Source of the DNA: Eunapius fragilis
Taxonomy: Eukaryota > Porifera > Demospongiae > Spongillida > Spongillidae
DNA length: 64,000 bases
Assembly (NCBI GenBank): GCA_963681505.1
Contig: OY811979.1
Location: 6,891,332-6,955,331 of the forward strand
Reading direction: 5' to 3'
Shown: piece after piece, positions 1 to 10,698 of the stretch
How the letters are laid out: every line of letters begins with the position of its first letter
How positions within the stretch are numbered: position 1 is the stretch's first letter
The notes under the pieces: model-generated
Seen by the model: only the letters and a program-made list of their open reading frames with translations
What the model was told of the DNA's origin: nothing
The model's database searches: none
Position numbers and translations under genes: made by a program

Positions 1-708
1 TTGCTTGCAACTACCATATGTAAAATGTATACCGCTGTACAGCCTTTGTATACTGCACTCATTTCAAAGAATCGAGAATATTTTCTGCATACTCCTGAAA
101 CTTATTTGTGGGTGAGCAGTCCATGGAATGACTCTGATCTCCTTATTTATGAAAAGATGCCCCACGGGAATACTAAAAATTTTTACCTTTTGAGAGCAAT
201 AGGACAGGGATTGCATAGCAGGGTGTGGCTGGCATGTTCTTCATCACGAAATGTATGTGCTATAAAATTTTATCTTAAAGAAAATATTAGTGCACCTGTT
301 GATGCAGAACGTGAGGTAAATGTATGGAAGAGATTGGGATTTAATGGATCACGTGTTGTCACATTGGCATCTAGGTGTGCTGTTGTCATGCCATATATGC
401 TGCCATGCAAGACTATGATTGTTGAGGGCTTCGAGGAAATGGCCAAAGCTGCAATTGAGAAATTGTCAAGCTTAGGTTTATGTCACAAAGACATAAGAAT
501 CGACAACTTGGGCTACTACAAAAAAGCTAACAGTGAAGACATATATATATCATTTTTTGATTTGGGGTCTGTTGTTGATTGTGACCAAACTGAAGCAAAT
601 ATTGAGATGAATTTTGAACTTACGAAAGTGTTGGAAAAAGTACGTGCAGTTAGTGGCATACCAACAAAACAAGTACATGATTCATTTGCGGCCAGCAATA
701 CCATCTAA
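1..708 (+). CDS. Protein-kinase-like protein, 3' part
   Basis: The frame is open from the window edge to TAA at 706-708, so the true start is probably upstream; the first base is not an ATG. Over the 235 visible residues a kinase fold can be followed: a glycine-loop-like IGQGLHSRVW near 67-76, the ATP lysine in AIKF (K89), a helix-C-type glutamate in EREV (E105), a catalytic loop HKDIRIDN at 162-169 in place of HRDLKxxN, and DLG at 187-189 in place of DFG. The lobe after DLG is only about 45 residues and I see no APE motif, so the C-lobe is truncated or atypical. The catalytic D164 and N169 are kept, so activity is possible. Kinase-like domains of this divergent type occur in expanded, sometimes effector- or transposon-associated families. 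No function beyond a kinase fold is supported. Confidence 0.55.
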   Translation: MLATTICKMYTAVQPLYTALISKNREYFLHTPETYLWVSSPWNDSDLLIYEKMPHGNTKNFYLLRAIGQGLHSRVWLACSSSRNVCAIKFYLKENISAPVDAEREVNVWKRLGFNGSRVVTLASRCAVVMPYMLPCKTMIVEGFEEMAKAAIEKLSSLGLCHKDIRIDNLGYYKKANSEDIYISFFDLGSVVDCDQTEANIEMNFELTKVLEKVRAVSGIPTKQVHDSFAASNTI

Positions 709-1179
709 ATTATCTTTACTACTGTACTTACACGTATTGTTGTTGGATGTTTAAATTAATTGTGTTGCACAATTATAATAATACATAATACATATACATA
801 GAACTCATATTCAAGAAATTAAATGTTTCATTTGCCATGTCCCTGCATAGTCCTGCATTAGAACAAGTGGGGAACTGAAAAACACTTATTCCTGTACCAT
901 GAAAAGAACCCTGTGCTGATGAAGACGAAGCATTAAATGATCAATTTTATCCGTAGCTCCAACTGTGAAAAGAGATTATGGGGGGCAAACCAAGCCTTCG
1001 TCTTCGAAATGCTTGCAGACTGTTATAGCAAGGAGTTCTCCACATATTGATAACTTTCTCTGATTGTATAGCTAACCAGAAATGGCGGCAAAAAGGCACA
1101 ATTTTAGTGTACAGACAACTTATATATTCACATTGTGCAAGCGCATAAAGATGCATGTACATGTCATGTCAGCGTTCCA
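709..1179. other. AT-rich intergenic DNA
   Basis: I see no convincing coding exon, RNA gene or repeat between the kinase-like stop and the interrupted coding-like segment that follows. Confidence 0.4.
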
Positions 1180-2247
1180 TTACATCATTCCCCTTCTTGT
1201 GAGAGCTCGCCCCGAGTTATGAATAGGGAATAGCACGGAGGCCGTCAATTTCTCGTAGGGTACCTCGGTGCTGGCCGATTCGCCGCCGCATCACGGTTCT
1301 GGGTAGTCTCGTACCCAGACCCAGATTCCCAACAGCTGCGGATGGATTACATCACCGCTACGTGGAAAGTGGGTCTGGCTCATAGGTCGAACTTTTTTGT
1401 TCTGTGGATCCTAGATTTTGGAGAACCAATCAAATCGCAGCCCGTAGTGACGTCACGGTGCTACTTAATTACCGGTGTAATTGCCTTCCATAGCTAGCTA
1501 TAGTAGTACTCTAATTGGAGCCTTCTCCTCGAGGGTGACTGTTTTTAAGGCTTTAATACCCGCTCGGGTCTGAGCAAACAAGCCTCCATGGTGGGCAGGA
1601 ACGTTACAAGGACAAGGACGCGCCCGCGACTGCGCACGGCTAGAAACTCGATGAGAACGGGAGAGGCGAGTGGAAGCCAGGCCGCCTGCCCCAAAAACCT
1701 CAACCTCAACGTTCCTTTCTATCTTTTGGAGCAGCTGCTTGTTGCGTGCTTTCTGGAACTAAATTGTTTAAGGTATACTGTTTCTCATGCTCATGCCACA
1801 GTCATAAAAGGACATGTGCCTGTTGGGTACTTCCTAATTCTTACTAGGCACGCGGTGGAATGCACGTTCTTTCTGTGTTTTGAGCCAGGTAATTAGTTAT
1901 GACGACACGATAATTAGTATATGACGACAAAAAACGACACCCCATTTTTGTGACGTCACAAAGATTGCGTAACACTCAGGATCCACAGAACAAAAAAGTT
2001 CGACCTATGAGCCAGACCCACTTTCCACGTAGCGGTGATGTAATCCATCCGCAGCTGTTGGGAATCTGGGTCTGGGTACGAGACTAGGTTCTGGGCTTGT
2101 TCCGGAATAGCTTCCGGTGCATCTAGCTCTTTCAACGGGTTTAGTGTTGTCTGTTTCCCCATCCATGTCATCATCAAGTTCAGCTGCCGGAGGATTGTTC
2201 TTTGGTTTGGGTAAACCAGCAGCCTTTGATTTGACCGTCACATCCAC
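1180..2247 (-). pseudogene. Coding-like exon split by a MITE insertion
   Basis: On the minus strand a coding-like stretch starts after a plausible acceptor (CGCGCAG near 2248). It reads in one frame to the transposon edge at 2096, with an acidic segment (ELDDDMDGETDN). Removing the inserted element and one copy of its 9-bp target duplication lets the same frame continue from about 1303 through ASTEVPYEKL and SVLFPIHNSGRAL to a TAA near 1180, with one internal TGA just past the junction. I do not recognise the protein. Frame continuity across the insertion is the main argument that it was once coding; it is clearly broken now. Confidence 0.35.
1304..2086. mobile_element. MULE-like non-autonomous TIR element, 9-bp TSD
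   Basis: The element begins TAGTCTCGTACCCAGACCC and ends with the inverse complement, with arms of about 110 bp (1304-1416 and 1977-2086). It is flanked by a perfect 9-bp direct repeat, GGTTCTGGG (1295-1303 and 2087-2095). A 9-bp duplication with long TIRs is typical of Mutator-like elements, which is the basis of the superfamily call. The 560-bp centre has no transposase. The same end sequence recurs at 18206-18277 and 28908-29006. Confidence 0.85.
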
Positions 2248-3491
2248 TGCGCGGAAGTATACCGTATATACAGAGTAGAGCAGACACTGCATACTAAGTC
2301 ATATACGGATACGTATGCAGAAACTCTAGTATCCGGACACATATGGGGACTCGTATGTGAAAAGACTAGTATGAAGAGCAGAATGCTGTGCAGTATTTAG
2401 AGGGGCCGAATGCGGAGTAGTAAGAACGGGAAATGCGGATCGATTTAACAAGTGGAAATACGCATGCCTGTATAAGCTTCTTGTGCAGCATTCATAAAGA
2501 AGCAACGCGCTTGTCTGCGGACAGCTGTGGTGGAGCTACTGTAGCTTTAATCCTTGGTGGCTTGGTCAGCAGGCATCACTGATAATAATCTTTTTTTAAA
2601 AATTAATTATTTTATTTGGTTATCTGTATCACGTGACTAGCACTTAGTTTAATACACGTTCATTTATGCTGCAGATCATCGCGACCTGAGCCTGTTTCTA
2701 TTTTTGTAGTTGGGCTCAAATGTTAAGCGAAGTATATATTTGAACGTGCTTTATAGCTTGAATTGGGTATGGCCAGTCGAATCACTGGTGACTCAGGAAT
2801 GATATAGACTGGGTTATTAACTTTACAAGCTGTATATGTTGTCATGCCTCGTTGTTATGATGCCACGCCCTCTTTTCTTACAACACAAGGTTGTATACAG
2901 ACCCACTTGTGATATAGCCCGATTCAGTGAAGGAAGAACATCAGAGTAGTTTTTTCGCATTCAGCGAGCCGTGAAGCAACGGCAGTTTATAAAGACTAAG
3001 AGGGTATGGCAAATTAATGCCTCCAAGCGTGCCCGTCGTAATTGATAATATTGTTCGTATACCTTTGTGTGAAAGAAACTAGCTGAGTCAACAAAGAGCC
3101 CTGCATGTCTGAATAATAATGTGGTGAAGCAAATATTTCTATACATAGATCTATACTGGTTGTTTATACAATATGACAATATTGTCTCGAACATGTCATA
3201 TACGGTATAGTGTGCGTGTGTGTGTGTGTGATAGTGGGCGGATTTATAATTAACCCTTCAAAATAGGATGATACTCAAATGCTCGTAACAGACCCTGGGC
3301 CTTTCAATTTTACTGTCTATATACGAATTTATGATTTTGGCGCGCAAAAATGGCTGGTGACTCTCCTTGCATGGCTGGCCTAGACCTGAACAGGACTCGG
3401 TAACTTATCTCGATCATTTTTCTGCTTTGTTCCTTTGCGAGGTATGACCTCTACCAACACGGTAATGTACTATTCGTATGTCCTCTTCGTA
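2248..3491. other. Intergenic, nothing recognised
   Basis: This holds a short GT run near 3211-3231 and mixed-composition DNA. I found no supportable gene or mobile-element boundary. Confidence 0.4.
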
Positions 3492-5560
3492 TAGGGTAGC
3501 GTCAGGTATGGTCGCCAGTGCAGGAGTGCTCGCCACTCTTCCTTTCAAACGTGGCGCTAGGGCTTACGTAACGTTTGTATGTCTTGGCACAAAATGGAAG
3601 TAATACTCCTGGGACTCTGTGTTTACGGTACTTTGTTCAAGTTTTATTTACTATTAACGTTTTTGCAAAATAATTATACAAAGTTAGCTACCTCATTTAT
3701 AGGTAAAATGGCGCGGTAAATACCGCACAATTGCTGGCGGGTTCTATTGGTGCAAGTGAGTGTTAGCGAAGTATGTAGCACAGATTGGCGTAAAATCGTG
3801 CTATTATAGAAGAGCAGTTATTTCTGTACAATGTACTTAGCTTTGTTTTAAAATAAACCTTTTGAGTCAAGAATTAGTGAGGGTGGCGAACACTCCAACT
3901 GAATTTACGCTCGTAAGTAGTAGTCGCCAGGGGTGGCGACTACTCCTACCTCCACAAATTATGTCTTTAGGCTTAAATTGGCAACCATTCGGCTCCCAAA
4001 TGTGTCCTATATCTTGAGTGCTAAGCGTTTGAGGTTTGTATGTTGTGGAGGAGTGTTCGCCATAGGGGTACATAACGGGTTGTATCTCATTCCGCATGCG
4101 GTCCTTTCAGCTAAAAGCTTATTAAATGTAGGCCTATAGCATATCAAGCTTAGCTGGAGAGAGTACAGCTACTTCTGCAAATACAGAGAAGATTATCTTG
4201 AACTTAGACCTAGCTTACATATGCTGTACATGCATAAAATGAAGTAATATCATATTGTAGTGTTCTGTAATGGAGTGAGAATTCAGCTGAGAGCATGGAT
4301 GCAGCTCTGAAGGAAGTGAGGGAGGGTAATATGCATCCCTGGGCCTTCGCATGGATGATAACACTATATCTGCATAGCCATTGGCCTTCGTCTGGGGGCC
4401 CCACTTTGCATCCTCACATTTGCCACCACTGTGGATCAAATGTGGACATGCTCAGCACACACAGTTGTCGTTTTAGTGCTGGCCGCCACTTCTACCATGA
4501 CATGCTGAATGAAGGATATTCTGCACAGGGCTTTGTCCTCTGCCAATGTTCCTTCTCAGCTAGAGCCTACTGGTCTTGATCAGATGGTAAGCATCCTGAT
4601 GGAATCACCATGGTACCATGGTCGAATCGAATTGTTGGTTTGGGATGCAATCTGCGTAGACACTTTTGCCACTTCCCATCTATCCATGACAGCCTCTGAA
4701 TTATGTGCAACAGCGAACCAAGCAGAGCAGACCAAGATCATGAAGTACAATTACCTCACTTCCCATGCATACAATTCCTTCACACCTGTTGCCTTTGAAA
4801 CAACTGGAGTGTCGCTCCATTTCTTTCCTATCAGACTTGGGTCACCGCATAGCTAACACCACTGGTGACAAAAGCCCTCTAGCATACCTCCTGCAAAGGT
4901 TTTCTGTTGCCATTCAGAGGGGGAATGCTGCATCTCTCAATTAAATAAAAACTTATGTGACATCTAAAACATGGAGCCTGATAAGGCACTATGCCATTGT
5001 TGATCACATATCATTTGTAACCTGATCCATCTTCTCAGCAACCATAACATTACAGTAGCTAATTAATATTGGCATGGCACTATCTTATAACGGTACATAT
5101 ACTTCAATCCTTAGCTGTATATACAATTTCGGCAGTAAAAGAAGTAGTATGAATGAATGGTCGCCTCCTATACTAGTAACAAATACAAAGTGAAGCTTTC
5201 CTGGGGTGGTTAAAGGCTGCTCCATACTTGATAACTTGGTTGAGCAATGTTGTGTTACAATCCACCTTCCATGCGCTACGTAACAACGAAATACAGGGGG
5301 GTGGCGAGCACTCCTACCATACGTGGCGACAGACCAACCGCACTGGCGACTATACCAGAAATCCGCTTAATTGGATAAAACAGTTGTTTTCTTTCGTACG
5401 GAGCACGTTTTTTGATAAACGAAGCGCTAGTAGTATAGAGTGATAGCTGACGATCTCTTGGGGTCAGGTATGTTTGTATAATTATCCTTCCTGTTTGCTG
5501 TATATTCAAGACAACCGATATCGGCACTCGCGGGTGGCGACCACTACCTACGCTACCCTA
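3492..5560. mobile_element. TIR element of about 2.07 kb with TGGCGA subterminal repeats
   Basis: The left end (TAGGGTAGCGTCAGGTATGG at 3492) and right end (inverse complement of TAGGGTAGCGTAGGTAGTGG at 5560) match apart from small indels. Flanking TA dinucleotides would fit a TA target site. Inside, variants of TGGCGA-N-(N)-ACTCCTACC recur in both orientations near 3520, 3885, 3930, 4050, 5300 and 5530, which look like subterminal transposase-binding repeats. No transposase is visible; the centre carries the retrotransposon tail at 4295-4945. Boundaries are inferred from the inverted ends alone. Confidence 0.45.
4295..4945 (+). pseudogene. Non-LTR retrotransposon C-terminal fragment (zinc knuckle plus endonuclease-like tail)
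   Basis: A broken coding stretch shows a C-x2-C...H...C cluster (CHHCGS...STHSC) followed by a segment moving through at least three frames: LHRALSSANVP, then DGKHPDGITMVPW in another frame, then WDAICVDT, then FTPVAFETTGV and a final AYLLQRFSVAIQRGNA. This order (CCHC-type cluster, a PDG motif, W-D-x-x-V-x-D, then a long helical tail) matches the C-terminal tail of reverse-transcriptase proteins of cnidarian and sponge retrotransposons. The PD...D pair resembles a PD-(D/E)XK nuclease. The reverse-transcriptase domain is absent, so this is a 5'-truncated, frameshifted copy. Confidence 0.6.
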
Positions 5561-5934
5561 CTTATTTGCGTGCGTAAATTATGTGATCTAGGTTGTGCGA
5601 CACATTCAGATTTACTTCTACGAGCTTTGAGTCACATGCTTCTACTTGTGATGCCTCGAGTGCTGAAAAAGGTATGCCGCAAATCAATCGTTGGACGTTG
5701 CTCTGTTTGCTTATGTTTCTTAACCTGTTTCACGCGCAAAAGGAAAGGAGTAATTTGCTGTGTCACTCGGTAGAACAAAAGGTGGTAACCCAAAGGTTAG
5801 CATGTTTTTTTTTCTATTTTTTGCGCATGTGAGTTATGCCTGTTGCATTAATCAGAGAAGGGGTACATCCCCCTCGTTGGAATGCCATATGAAACATCTG
5901 AACCATCGCGTAAGTGGTCGTTTGAACCGTCATA
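5561..5934. other. Intergenic, nothing recognised
   Basis: No supportable gene or repeat is seen between the TIR element and the left edge of the segmental duplication. Confidence 0.4.
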
Positions 5935-6103
5935 TTAAATGAAGTCACTTATAATATACTCCGTAATTTTATAAATGATCAGGGTTAAGATCTTTGTGAA
6001 GGAATTATGGCTTAATATTAAATGACATACCTTCATAAAATGAATAACCAGAGGGCTAAGTTTGTTATTGAATTATGGCTACGGGTTACAGGGGTCTGTT
6101 CAT

Positions 6104-6137
6104 CCCCCTCCCCCCCCCCCCCCCCCTCCCCCCCCCA
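6104..6137. repeat. Poly-C tract
   Basis: A C-homopolymer run broken by two T residues, shorter in copy B (39644-39664). It could form a G-quadruplex on the minus strand and is a likely indel hotspot. Confidence 0.8.
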
Positions 6138-6217
6138 TCCCGTGTGCAGTTATTTACTGGAACAGCACCATGAATGTTCGGTGTAGTGGTGTTGACGAAT
6201 GGTCCCGTTCTTTGTAG

Positions 6218-6310
6218 ATGACTCCTTCATGCTTGGTACCACCAACCGGAAGGGTGACGTGCACCTGCTGATTTACGACGTCAAAGGCAAGCACGGCGGC
6301 TGTGTGGCGT

Positions 6311-6371
<61 letters not shown>

Positions 6372-7004
6372 TTGCACGTTTGCATGTGTGTGTATGTGTG
6401 TGCTTGTATATGTTATTCTGCAATAACAGTATGAAGGTTTCTATTTCCCTCCTGCTGGCTACAGTCTATACATCAGGTGTGTGCCCATATGTGTGGTACA
6501 TGAATGTATATGTGTTGTATGTATGTGCACTGAGGTAATAATATCATGTCATAGAGATAATCTTTTAATGAGATCAATAACTTAACACATATATCTCCAT
6601 GTTACCAGTGTTCCCTGCCTTTTAAAAAATGGAGTTACATTTCCATTAATGGAAGATCACCTCATAGTACCTACATGGGTAAGTTTTCATATGTGAGAGG
6701 TTCTCTCACTGGTTTTTGACATTTTGCCGTTATTTGGTGGTAGATGTGAAGCATAGTTGACACGAACTCTTAAGTTCACAGAGAACCTAATTACCCAGGT
6801 AATAAATGTACCTTAACCCTCTTGTCACCTCCTCACACCCTTGTCACCTCCTCCCCCCTCCTTCCTCTTACTCACCAGCTCTCTGTGGTCCCAGAGCACA
6901 GGCTGTTCAAAGCTCTGGCGGATGGGGAGCTGTTCTGTGAAGGCCTGGACAGCTATGGTGGTGCCATGAAGAAGACCATATGCAGTGGACTGGCAGACAC
7001 TTAG
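6218..7004 (+). CDS. Unrecognised gene, last four coding exons (copy A)
   Basis: Four exons join in one open frame: 6218-6312, 6430-6476, 6609-6678 and 6879-7004 (TAG). Each is bounded by AG and GT, and the phases agree (0, 2, 0 at successive joins). The first reads DDSFMLGTTNRKGDVHLLIY and ends at GCGTGG; the others include YEGFYFPPAGYSLYI, NGVTFPLMEDHLIVPTW, and LSVVPEHRLFKALADGEL ending in SGLADT. The first donor is the start of a long GT microsatellite. Upstream exons are not visible, so the 5' end is outside the duplicated block or lost. I do not recognise the family. The 3' flank to about 7300 is GGT-rich and may be UTR. A matching set is in copy B with one conservative change (I to V). 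Confidence 0.6.
6312..6371. repeat. (GT)n microsatellite at a splice donor
   Basis: An uninterrupted GT run begins exactly at the donor of the first exon. The corresponding run in copy B (39840-39912) is about 12 bp longer. Confidence 0.9.
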
Positions 7005-7899
7005 GGTGTAGTGTGAGAAGCAAGATCTGAGGATTTGTGTGGCTGCTAAGAAGAAACTGAACTAAAAGAGGGGCAAGCTTATACCATACAAGGTACATAT
7101 GTGGCAGCAGTGGGTAGAAGTGGTGGAGATGGTGGTAGTAGTGGTGGTTCTGGTGATGGTGAGAATGGTGTGATGGGGATGGTGGTAGGGATGGGGTGAT
7201 GATGGTGGTATTGATGGTGTGTAGGTAGTGGTAGTGGTGGGAGTGGTTTAATAACATTGTGTTAGTGTAAAGTTGGGAACCAAAGGTACATAATTGCCTC
7301 AACCAACAAACCCTTCTGTGTTGGTTGTGCAGAATGAGCTCTCACTTAATAATATTTCCTCTCCTCCTCCCCTCTGTTGCTGAACGCTCAGATGAGGGAG
7401 TGGTCTGTCTCTGATCCACACTCCCTGATCTGTGGCCGGCTAATAGGAGAACAGGGTGATGTGGATGGACAGAGTCCTTACTGGCCTCTCCGAAGTCCAA
7501 AGTACCCAAGTCAGAGGCAAATGTGTTCCGATAGAATATCCTTAAGAGTGTGGTAGTCATGGAAACTAACCTGCCCCAACTCCAGACCAGAACTGCTGAC
7601 TTGAAGAGAACTGCAGAGAAAGCTTGAAACATGTGATGTAAGCGTGTGATGATGTACATGTATATGGTGTGTGTGGTGGTGGTGTGTGGAGGTGGTATGT
7701 TGGTGTTTGAGACATACATGTGAGAAAAGGTGATGTACGCTGTATGGGGAAGTGGAATATAGAGTTGGTACATGTATTTAAGGTGACAGACATGGTAATG
7801 AGGTGGTATTCAGGCCCGTAGTCAGGGTAGGTTCGGGGAGTTCGAATGAACACCCCCCCTCCCCCTACCCCTCAGAGGATAAAGGTCCTGCACTCCGCT
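7005..7899. other. 3' flank of duplicated gene; GGT-rich DNA
   Basis: 7100-7250 is a degenerate GGT/GAT-rich stretch. Around 7385-7555 either strand could be read as a short exon, but neither is convincing. Nothing else is recognised. Confidence 0.4.
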
Positions 7900-8640
7900 T
7901 ATGCAGCTGGACCCCCTGCCGTCGTGTACCCACTGTAAGCAACTGGAACCCCTACCCCATGAGTCCACTGTGGCAGCTGGACCCCCTGCTCACATGTACC
8001 CACTGTGTAAGCAGCTGAACCCCCTCCCCCACATATGCGTACCCTCATGTACCAACTGTGAGCAGCTGGACCCCCTCCCCCATATATCCACGCCCCCTTG
8101 CTCCCATGTACCCACTGTAAGCAGCTGGACCCCCTTGCCCCCATGTACCTACTGTAAGCAGCTAGACCCCTCTGCCCCCCCATGTACCCACTGTAAGCAA
8201 CTGGCCCCCTTGCCCCCATGTACCACAGTAAGCAGCTGGACCCCCTTGCCCCCATGTACCCACTAAGCAACTGGCCCCCTTGCCCCCATGTACCACAGTA
8301 AGCAGCTGGACCCCTGCCCCGGTGTACCCACTAAGCAACTGGCCCCCTTGCAAATGTACCCACTGTAAGCCCTGCCCCCACATATGACTACCCTCATGTA
8401 CCAACTGCAAGCAGCTGGACCCCCTCCCCCATGTACCCATGCCCCCATGTACCCACTGTAAACAGCTGGACCCCTGCCCCTGTGTACTCACTGTACTCTC
8501 TGCCCCTATGTACTCACTAAGTAGCTGGACCCCTGCACATGCCCCAAAGTACCTACTATAAGCAGCTGGACCCCTGCCCCATGTTCCCACAGTAAGCAGC
8601 TGGACCCCTTGCCCTCATGTACCCATTATAAACCCCCTCT
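7900..8640. repeat. Minisatellite of about 30-40 bp units
   Basis: Degenerate tandem units carry the core AGCAGCTGGACCCCCTGCCC followed by CATGTACCCACTGTA. About twenty units are present. The array is pyrimidine-rich on the plus strand and lacks stops in several frames, which creates spurious open frames on both strands. Copy B (41440-42100) has fewer units around the middle. Confidence 0.9.
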
Positions 8641-8947
8641 CATGAATGCTCTCCTTTTGATCTCTCTAGCCACCAAATGTTTTCCACAAGTTCTGCAAAG
8701 TTTCTGGAGCTGGTATATGTGGTGTTCCATCTAGGCTATGTGACCGAATAAAGCTACTAATACCGCATTATTCATAGAAAAGCAAAACCCTTTATTGTGT
8801 GGTGGAAAAAAAGTATGGCTGGACCTAAATGGTGTTTCTGTATACCTAAATGTGTATAGTTGACAATGCGGCATGCCGACGTTCCTGAGAATTTGTCTGT
8901 GCTTGGTATTATCAGCGTGAAGTACCACCTCTCCCTTACGATATCCA

Positions 8948-9262
8948 TATCAGGACCTACGGTAGTAGGTCCTATGTAGGATTGGCTCCGTAGGCGTGGT
9001 TTTCGATCGAGCGTTAGAAAAAAGAATATACGCTTCGTAGCCACTTGCCAGTCGCTATAAAATCTGCCCAAAACACGCTGCATCTATAGTCTAACGCGCG
9101 ATGTTCGCAACCCTGCCGTTGTCTCCAGACGGTATAGTCGATCCCTCGAATCCGCCATTTTTTTTCTCCTTCTTCTCCTTCTTCTTCTTCTTCTCCTTCT
9201 CCTTCCTTTCGTCAAACCTAACTCAAGTTAGGAAAAGCGGGGGAAAATGATATTTGCACCAA
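8948..9262 (+). repeat. Dispersed hairpin-headed repeat, copy 1
   Basis: It starts with an 8-bp stem and tetraloop (GGACCTAC-GGTA-GTAGGTCC) followed by TATGTAGGATTGG. Near its end are a CTTCTTCTCC-rich run and AACTCAAGTTAGGAAAAGCG. The order hairpin, TATRTAGGATTG, CTTCTT run, AACTC...TAGGAA is shared with the copies at 16618 and 27306, which are otherwise diverged. Confidence 0.65.
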
Positions 9263-9609
9263 AATGTAGCGCTCGATGCGACGTTTCATCCTGTGTGAAT
9301 ACTGAAACTATATTGTTTATATCAGTTTCGATATAAATTAATAAAGAGTGTGCGTGGGTGTATTTTTGCCGATTTATAATAAATGAAGCATACTTGCGGA
9401 TGGACAGATGGATAAGGATCGTAACTAAATGCTTGGACCCATATGTTGTCGGGCTTTCGTCTATACAAATTGCTATTGGAACTTCGATGTATTGCCCCTG
9501 GAGGTCAATAACCATTTGAATCACGCTTTTACTTAGCACGTGATCTTGCACGCGTTCGTTTTTCGTGTGTGCATATTGTATAGTGTGTGTTCTAATATGG
9601 TAGTGAAAC

Positions 9610-10254
9610 ATGCCTAAGCGTCAAAAAAAAATCTCAAAGAGATCGGTAAAATGTGAGCAAAGCATGAACGTAGTCCGGTGGCAAACAAAGCAAAAGCCGA
9701 TAAACGTTACCAGGCGAATTCTGAGCAGAAGTGAGCCGACGAACGACAACGGTACAGAAGAAATCGTGAAGTGAATCGGGTCAGGAAAAGGGCAAGGTAC
9801 AGACCCTCGTCATCCTATTTTAAATTGTATCTTCACATCTATCTACATGTATATACTTGCTTCTTACTGTAGCTATGATGATGACCCATTCAAGACGCTG
9901 GACGGGGCACGGTACGAAAAAGACCCCGCAACGAAGCGAGCAAAGAAATAGAAGAGATCCTGAAGTGAATCGAGTCAAGAAAAGAGCAAGGTACAGACCC
10001 TCGTCATCCTATTTTAATTTGTATATTCTCTTCAAACTGTAGCTCTGATGATGACCATGCGAGACGCTGGACGGGCGCGGTACGAAAAAGACCGTGAGAT
10101 GAAGCGAGCAAGAAAAGACGACGCAGACCTGGGATCGAAGCGAGATGCAGAAAGAGCACGGTGGTACCAAAAATCCCCTGAATCCAAGCGGGTTGGTGAG
10201 CACAAACGCTACCTTGATCATAATGAAACAAGAAGAGCAGTTAAAAGGGCTTAA
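9610..10254 (+). pseudogene. K/R-rich repeat protein with tandemly duplicated exon, broken
   Basis: From ATG at 9610 the sequence encodes lysine/arginine-rich repeats (MPKRQKKISK..., EVNRVRKRA, GARYEKDPATKRAK, SKRDAERARWYQKSPESKR, ending AVKRA and TAA). Two near-identical introns are recognisable, each with donor AAG|GTACAGACCCTCG and acceptor CTGTAG|CT, near 9796-9871 and 9991-10040. The exon between them is therefore a tandem exon duplication. Stops and a one-base shift (near 9949) break the frame. Basic repeat stretches of this kind occur in sponge proteins near transposon helicases, but I cannot name a family. Confidence 0.4.
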
Positions 10255-10509
10255 TAGTCTGGGTCTGATCTAAACACTGCCTCCCAAGTGCTGGAGAATA
10301 AGAAGACGGTGAGTCCATGTATGTAATACTGTATGCTGTAACAAGTACTGTGGTGAAATAACTGAGCATTCTGATGTATAATGTAAATTTAATGACTCTG
10401 GTTTTGTCTCTTTGAACCAAGAGCAGGGTGTATTGTGTGAGGCTTGAAAAGACACTAAATAGCAATAAAACATACAGGAAAAGGTTGTTGAAGATGCACA
10501 CACGAATGG

Positions 10510-10698
10510 TTGGCTGACAAAGTACGCACTAGAATGTTAGCAATCCCTGTTGACACTAATGGCTGGTGTGTTGGGGCTAATGAAATAAAGGATAAAAGTA
10601 AGGGTGAAAGTACTGATCTTCCCAAAAAGTGGCTTTTGAGTGATGAAGATGAAGAGGTAGATATTGTTATAAAAACAAACTTTTCACAATGCCTGTAG
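10510..10698 (+). CDS. Small acidic ORF, uncertain
   Basis: The 62-codon frame starts at ATG and includes LPKKWLLSDEDEEVD. It lies 250 bp downstream of the K/R-rich pseudogene and may be another exon of it. It is conserved without a stop in copy B. There is no recognised domain, and coding status is uncertain. Confidence 0.25.
   Translation: MADKVRTRMLAIPVDTNGWCVGANEIKDKSKGESTDLPKKWLLSDEDEEVDIVIKTNFSQCL

Noticed and set aside
6154-6538. VCVCV and THTHT open frames around the GT run (also 39682-40080)
   Set aside because: Microsatellite translation; the real coding part ends at the donor where the GT run begins.
7385-7555. Exon on plus (REWSVSDPHSLICGRL...) or minus (LDFGEASKDSVHPHHPV...)
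   Set aside because: Both strands read plausibly and neither has clear splice borders or a known domain, so I cannot choose.
7899-8590. Open frames with GTWGQG or CTHCKQLDPLP repeats (also 41108-42055)
   Set aside because: These are produced by the minisatellite units on either strand; composition is low-complexity and unit number differs between the copies.
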